Of a stretch of 5,881 nt of DNA, positions 5,427 to 5,881 are shown one piece after another. The DNA lies in contig JACWAO010000057.1 of NCBI GenBank assembly GCA_014874305.1, positions 1-5,881 on the forward strand, given 5' to 3'. The position numbers were made by a program, and so were the translations under genes. Origin of the DNA: Candidatus Colwelliibacteriota bacterium. Lineage in GTDB: Bacteria > Patescibacteriota > Minisyncoccia > UBA6257 > Colwellbacteraceae. The first letter of the stretch is position 1, and each line of letters begins with the position of its first letter. The notes below the pieces were generated by a model. It worked only from the letters and a program-made list of their open reading frames with translations, was not told the origin of the DNA and ran no database searches.

Positions 5427-5881
5427 TTACGGTTGAAAGAACCACGGTTTCTCCGCGCGCGCCAGTCTAGCGGCTTCTAGGAGAGAATTACTCATTCCTA
5501 GGTCCGTTTCTTGTCGGTCCAATTCGAATTCCATCAGTTCGTTGGGCGACAGGAGGCGACAAGAAGACTTGTTTCTACCGATAGACAAGAATCGACCCAG
5601 CCCGACATCGGTCAGGTCCTCGTCGACGATCGTTTCTAATCCGGCACTCCAGAAATAAGCGGCCATTTTATCTACGCAATCCCATTGGTGAAATCCGCCT
5701 ATTACGATCTTCGTTGTGTTGTCGCTAAGCTGGTTCCCGATGTGGCGCGGATCGGCGTACTGCCCGTTCATCAACTCCGCGAGAGTTATACCAGCATTGA
5801 GCACTTGATCTTCGGGCTCAACGCTGAATAACCCATCCTCTATCTGCTTTCTGTCCGGGACGTCCCGATTTTGATCTTTTG
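5427..5881 (-). CDS. Partial gene, probable isochorismatase-like cysteine hydrolase (C-terminal part)
   Basis: The reading frame is open to the window edge, so the 5' end is missing; about 151 codons are visible. A GTG at 5804 could serve as a start, but the 25 codons before it are also open and read as protein, so the gene most likely begins outside the window. The core KIVIGGFHQWDCVDKMAAY, followed by SAGLETIVDEDL, resembles the C-terminal strand-Cys-helix-strand of isochorismatase-like hydrolases: Gly six residues before Cys, Cys-Val, Ala at Cys+5, Gly at Cys+12 and an Asp eight residues later. The usual Thr at Cys+4 is Met here, and the catalytic Asp and Lys expected nearer the N-terminus are missing or not recognised. 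The tail (MSNSLLEAARLARAEKPWFFQP) is helical and not recognised. The gene ends in TAA just before a hairpin and a strong terminator, so it is the last gene of its own transcript. The family call is tentative. Confidence 0.75.
   Translation of the reverse strand, partial: KDQNRDVPDRKQIEDGLFSVEPEDQVLNAGITLAELMNGQYADPRHIGNQLSDNTTKIVIGGFHQWDCVDKMAAYFWSAGLETIVDEDLTDVGLGRFLSIGRNKSSCRLLSPNELMEFELDRQETDLGMSNSLLEAARLARAEKPWFFQP

Noticed and set aside
5427..5804. GTG at 5804 as a true start giving a complete 125-residue protein
   Set aside because: The frame stays open without a stop for 25 more codons to the window edge, and an isochorismatase-like domain would need more N-terminal sequence.

Overview
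The window is a compact bacterial segment with every recognisable gene on the minus strand, so transcription runs from high to low coordinates. It holds seven protein-coding genes with short gaps, no RNA genes, no mobile elements and no CRISPR array. Bacterial signals are a rho-independent terminator and three candidate promoters with extended -10 elements. Short proteins and tight packing would fit a reduced-genome lineage such as Patescibacteria/CPR, but this is an impression: no marker gene here fixes the taxonomy. All seven genes end in TAA.

Layout in the direction of transcription: (1) 5881-5427, the 3' part of a gene cut by the window edge, probably an isochorismatase-like cysteine hydrolase, closed by a short hairpin and a strong intrinsic terminator (5371-5399). 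(2) 5230-3454, an apparent three-gene operon: a small two-helix membrane protein (LiaF-TM/DUF5668 type), an ABC ATPase of the DrrA type and an ABC-2 permease of the DrrB type. Together these look like a drug- or lipid-type exporter with an accessory membrane protein. (3) 3379-1089, a two-gene operon with its own promoter: a small cupin and a P1B-type (heavy-metal) P-type ATPase, separated by 5 bp with the ATPase ribosome binding site inside the cupin gene. (4) 1022-36, an HD-domain phosphohydrolase of the YdhJ/SAMHD1-like group, with its own candidate promoter in a 66 bp gap.

Most of the content belongs to known families. The most unusual observation is the P-type ATPase: the transmembrane metal-binding motif normally read as CPC/CPx is Cys-Ala-Asp here, so the near-invariant helix-4 proline is missing, while all phosphorylation-cycle motifs are intact and there is no N-terminal metal-binding domain. 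The second is that the two operon promoters share the identical 10-mer GTGCTATAAT, and the putative start sites of two transcripts lie only a few bases from the start codons, which suggests near-leaderless messages. I see no convincing evidence of a wholly new multi-gene system.
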